A stretch of 8,912 bases of DNA from Microcaldota archaeon (GTDB lineage Archaea; Iainarchaeota; Iainarchaeia; JAADDC01), in NCBI GenBank assembly GCA_027074515.1, contig JALTCQ010000043.1:1-8912 (forward strand), read 5' to 3'. The translations under genes and the position numbers were made by a program. The notes below the pieces were generated by a model, which did no database searches, had not been told where the DNA came from, and saw only the letters and a list, made by a program, of their open reading frames with translations. Positions 6,831 to 8,912 of the stretch are shown in pieces (positions within the stretch are counted from its first letter, which is position 1; each line of letters opens with the position of its first letter).

Positions 6831-7546
6831 CTGAACACCCTTTTCCCCTTATTCTCCAGATACTCCACAAGCAGCTCTAGGGGAAAGATGCGGTATGCAA
6901 GGCGCGGTGCGAGCTTTTTTGCATGCCAAATATACTTGGACGGAACGAAGAAAAGCGCCTCGTTTGCTGGGATTCCCACAACCAACTGCTCACCTTTCTC
7001 CGCGCGCACCTTCGGATCTAGTTCCTTTACGTAGGGAGCATTGAACGCCCGCACTGCAACGACAACAGGGAAGTGCTTAACACGTGAATAGTCGTGAAAC
7101 CCCTTACGGAGGGCCGATGTGAAGTTCTTCCACTCCGAAAGAGTGTAACTCTCGGGCCAGGTGTCCAGATCGCCCCTGTGGATCAACCTCAATTTGAACA
7201 TGTTTTCTTCTAGATTCCTAAGGCGATCCTCGCTGAAGAACTCCTTAACCCGATCAGCCTCAGCGTAGCTCAACGCGGTACGAAGATCGCTCGTCAGGGA
7301 TACTCCATAGTCCCGAACATCCTGCTGTGAGAACTCATACCTACCACGCATCGTGCGTAAAGAGTAATCTCCAGCAAATTCTTGATCGTGTGGTGAAAGA
7401 ACTCCAAAGTGTCGATTGATGCTAGGGAGCGCACGGGAAGATGTGCCGTGGAAACGCAACGCGTTGGGATCCTCTGGAAGATTCCTCTTAAGCCGTCTTC
7501 GCTCACGGATGAGATCTACTACGTACTTATTTATCCTCTCCTGCAC
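6827..7546 (-). CDS. ADP-ribosyltransferase-like protein B (proximal paralogue)
   Basis: Not a family I can name. The product is 239 residues, basic and soluble. A short helical N-terminus rich in Arg and Lys is followed by RFHGTSS (31-37, His33), VSLTSD...ALSYA (82-95, Tyr94), FPVVVAV (159-165), E-x-GEQLVVGIPA (183-194), FFVP (199-202) and FPLELLVEYL (221-230). The order HGTS, T-x-D...A..YA, then a Glu on a hydrophobic strand is the usual sequence pattern of ADP-ribosyltransferase folds, and this copy fits it better than its neighbour in the first two motifs. Next to the conserved Glu186 it has Gln187 where the neighbour has Glu182. The start is GTG at 7546, inside the last 20 bases of trm1, supported by GAGGTG seven bases upstream; no other start codon is near. 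The stop overlaps the next gene's ATG. Role unknown; RNA or tRNA modification and a toxin-like role are both possible. Confidence 0.85.
   Translation of the reverse strand: MQERINKYVVDLIRERRRLKRNLPEDPNALRFHGTSSRALPSINRHFGVLSPHDQEFAGDYSLRTMRGRYEFSQQDVRDYGVSLTSDLRTALSYAEADRVKEFFSEDRLRNLEENMFKLRLIHRGDLDTWPESYTLSEWKNFTSALRKGFHDYSRVKHFPVVVAVRAFNAPYVKELDPKVRAEKGEQLVVGIPANEALFFVPSKYIWHAKKLAPRLAYRIFPLELLVEYLENKGKRVFR
6836..6840 (-). promoter_or_regulatory. Weak ribosome binding site of ART-like gene A
   Basis: GGGTG on the minus strand lies five bases before the ATG at 6830, within the end of the upstream gene. With the ATGA start-stop overlap it suggests translational coupling. Confidence 0.45.
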
Positions 7547-8597
7547 TCAACAACACCTCTTCAAATACTTGGGGATCTGCATCTGTCTTTATACCCTTGT
7601 CTGACCAGAGAACGCGCTCCGCCACGAACCCTTGATCACGCAGGGCAGATGTGATCACATCAAACCGCGGGATCTGCTTTAACTTCAGCCGTTTTGACCA
7701 GAGATGCACGTTGTAATAGCCAAGAACGTCGGGCTCTCGCGAAGCAAGTTCAAGTATCTTTTTACTCGCTCGGGTATAGTCACTGTCCCAGCGCTCCAGT
7801 GCACACCTTGCAAGTTCACGATCCTGCAACGGGCCAGTCCAGATGGGCCCATATTGCTTCCCATCAATCTCGTAAAATCCGATCTGCTTTGCATTCTTCG
7901 TTATTAAAGAGGGCTTCTCGCGTAGGCGAGCAACGACACGGACATGGTGCTCGTACGTAAACGCGAGGACAGGTTCGATTCCCTTTCCGTGAATGGCCGC
8001 TGCGTGGAAGAGGAGAAAGTAAAGAACGCGTGCCATGAGCTCGGGATACCATTCGGGCTTTCGGAGAATCGTTCCGTACTTGGCAAGGGCCTGCTTTGGC
8101 GACGCACCGGAGAGTGGTCTAGTATCCGTGGCAGAGACGAGAAGATAACCGCCAGAACGAACGGCGCGGGCAGCAGACCAGATGAACGGAGCCGGAGAAC
8201 CAAAGGGATCCAGGTCTACGGCCCAGAAGCGCTCTTCGTTGCAAAGTACACAGAAATCTTTCTGATAGAATCGGGCGTTGACCCCATATTTCTTCGCGTT
8301 TTTCTGAGCTAGGTCAATCGCTCTTGGGTTGATATCGTTGAACGCAATCTCAGGAATCCCGGATTCAACGAAATAGCGGACGCCACGGATCCCTGTTGCT
8401 GTCATTCCGTCCAGGACGTCCTTCGGTTTCAAAACGGATAGCAAGAGCGCGGAAACGTCACGGTTCACGCGAGCAGCACGGGGGTTCAAGAATACTGGAA
8501 CGTCCGCACTCTGCCAGGACGTCTCTGGGTTCGGAACGAGGAGTTCTACCTTGCCTTCGCGATAGGGTACCAGCTCCACGTAAGAATATGGTGGCAT
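7527..8597 (-). CDS. trm1: tRNA (guanine-26-N2)-dimethyltransferase
   Basis: SAM-dependent enzyme that converts G26 of tRNA to m2G and m2,2G, at the D-arm/anticodon-arm hinge. The product is 356 residues, slightly short for archaeal Trm1. Visible are VELVPYREGKVELLVP at the N-terminus, VFLNPRAARVNRDVS (35-49), the SAM-binding loop VLDGMTATGIRG (61-72), NDINPRA (87-93), the catalytic motif DLDPFGSP (128-135), TDTRPLSG (157-164) and the aromatic-rich GPIWTGPL (250-257). The cysteine cluster I expect before G-P-x-W in many Trm1 proteins is missing, and that loop is short; the only CxxC is at 116-119. The ATG at 8597 begins five bases after the upstream gene's stop with no ribosome site on this strand, so expression depends on that operon. 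Its 3' end overlaps the next gene by 20 bases. Confidence 0.95.
   Translation of the reverse strand: MPPYSYVELVPYREGKVELLVPNPETSWQSADVPVFLNPRAARVNRDVSALLLSVLKPKDVLDGMTATGIRGVRYFVESGIPEIAFNDINPRAIDLAQKNAKKYGVNARFYQKDFCVLCNEERFWAVDLDPFGSPAPFIWSAARAVRSGGYLLVSATDTRPLSGASPKQALAKYGTILRKPEWYPELMARVLYFLLFHAAAIHGKGIEPVLAFTYEHHVRVVARLREKPSLITKNAKQIGFYEIDGKQYGPIWTGPLQDRELARCALERWDSDYTRASKKILELASREPDVLGYYNVHLWSKRLKLKQIPRFDVITSALRDQGFVAERVLWSDKGIKTDADPQVFEEVLLSAGEDK
7554..7559 (-). promoter_or_regulatory. Shine-Dalgarno site of ART-like gene B
   Basis: GAGGTG on the minus strand lies within the end of trm1, seven bases before the GTG at 7546. It is the main support for this non-ATG start. Confidence 0.65.
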
Positions 8598-8602
8598 TGT
8601 TT

Positions 8603-8912
8603 TTAGCAGCTGCGGAGGTGCAAAGCGCAGAGAAGAACATCCCCGTATGTAAGATGCGCGTCCTTGCTGCGGTTATACGAGTCCAAGAAGCGCAGCACGT
8701 ACGGACTAGGCGCAGAGCAGCGTGACGGAACAAAGAGGTTATACTCCCGTGACGGGTATGCTGCAGCAGCAAAGGGATCAGAACCGTGGAACCATTTCGG
8801 CAAAGGATATTTTGGAAACACAACGAGGGCGTGATCTTTGAGATCATTCGGGGCAACGAGAGGAGCTGCGTGGGCGCCAACGCAAGCCAGCGGGACCCAA
8901 GCATTGCTGACA
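8603..8912 (-). CDS. Unidentified protein, C-terminal 102 residues (cut by window edge)
   Basis: An open frame runs from the window end to a TAA at 8603-8605, with no stop in 102 codons, and stops five bases before the trm1 ATG. It is probably the upstream gene of the same operon; the start lies outside. The visible part is aromatic- and Pro-rich with the segments VVFPKYPLPKWFHGSD, EYNLFVPS and YVLRFLDSY, and ends in RSC. I do not recognise the family. An internal GTG at 8821 could be a start but has no clear ribosome site, and the frame continues above it with normal-looking codons, so a longer gene is more likely. A competing minus-strand frame over the same DNA would overlap trm1 by about 140 bases and has a low-complexity, shadow-like composition. 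Confidence 0.65.
   Translation of the reverse strand, partial: VSNAWVPLACVGAHAAPLVAPNDLKDHALVVFPKYPLPKWFHGSDPFAAAAYPSREYNLFVPSRCSAPSPYVLRFLDSYNRSKDAHLTYGDVLLCALHLRSC

Noticed and set aside
8458..8904. Minus-strand frame of 148 codons overlapping the trm1 start
   Set aside because: It would overlap the well-supported Trm1 N-terminus by about 140 bases; the alternative frame ending at 8603 fits the operon spacing better.

Overview
The window is archaeal chromosome. The evidence is a group II chaperonin (thermosome), a cupin-type glucose-6-phosphate isomerase, the archaea-specific GatD/GatE tRNA-dependent amidotransferase and an archaeal Trm1, together with TATA-box promoters placed for leaderless mRNAs and Shine-Dalgarno sequences of the GGAGGTGAT type. 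The proteins are rich in Lys, Arg and Glu, which fits a thermophile, but I cannot name a lineage. Packing is very tight: neighbouring genes overlap by 3 to 20 bases or are separated by only 5, and the longest non-coding stretch is about 112 bases. I see no tRNA, rRNA, CRISPR array, insertion sequence or integration site.

Left part (1-2448): the thermosome subunit runs leftward and ends in a small hairpin plus T-run. It diverges from pgi, a cupin phosphoglucose isomerase, across a 112-base gap holding two mirror-image TATA boxes. Middle (2449-6110): gatD and gatE form an operon that makes Gln-tRNA(Gln) by amidating Glu-tRNA(Gln). GatE is unusual: its first roughly 160 residues are a P-loop nucleotide-kinase-like domain resembling the UPF0200 / dephospho-CoA-kinase-like family, fused in frame to a complete GatE.

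Right part (6099-8912): a leftward operon, read from its upstream end, contains an unidentified gene cut by the window edge, trm1 (tRNA G26 dimethyltransferase), and two overlapping paralogous genes of about 240 codons. Both paralogues carry an N-terminal FHGT motif, a central VS-x-T-x-D...A..YA motif and a C-terminal E-x-G-E-x-x-[IV]-V-x-I-P motif. That order resembles the H-Y-E core of ADP-ribosyltransferases. The last of them runs tail to tail into gatE with a 12-base coding overlap.

The two most notable points are the kinase-like/GatE fusion and the tandem ART-like pair behind a tRNA methyltransferase gene. A shared link to tRNA or translation is possible but is inference.
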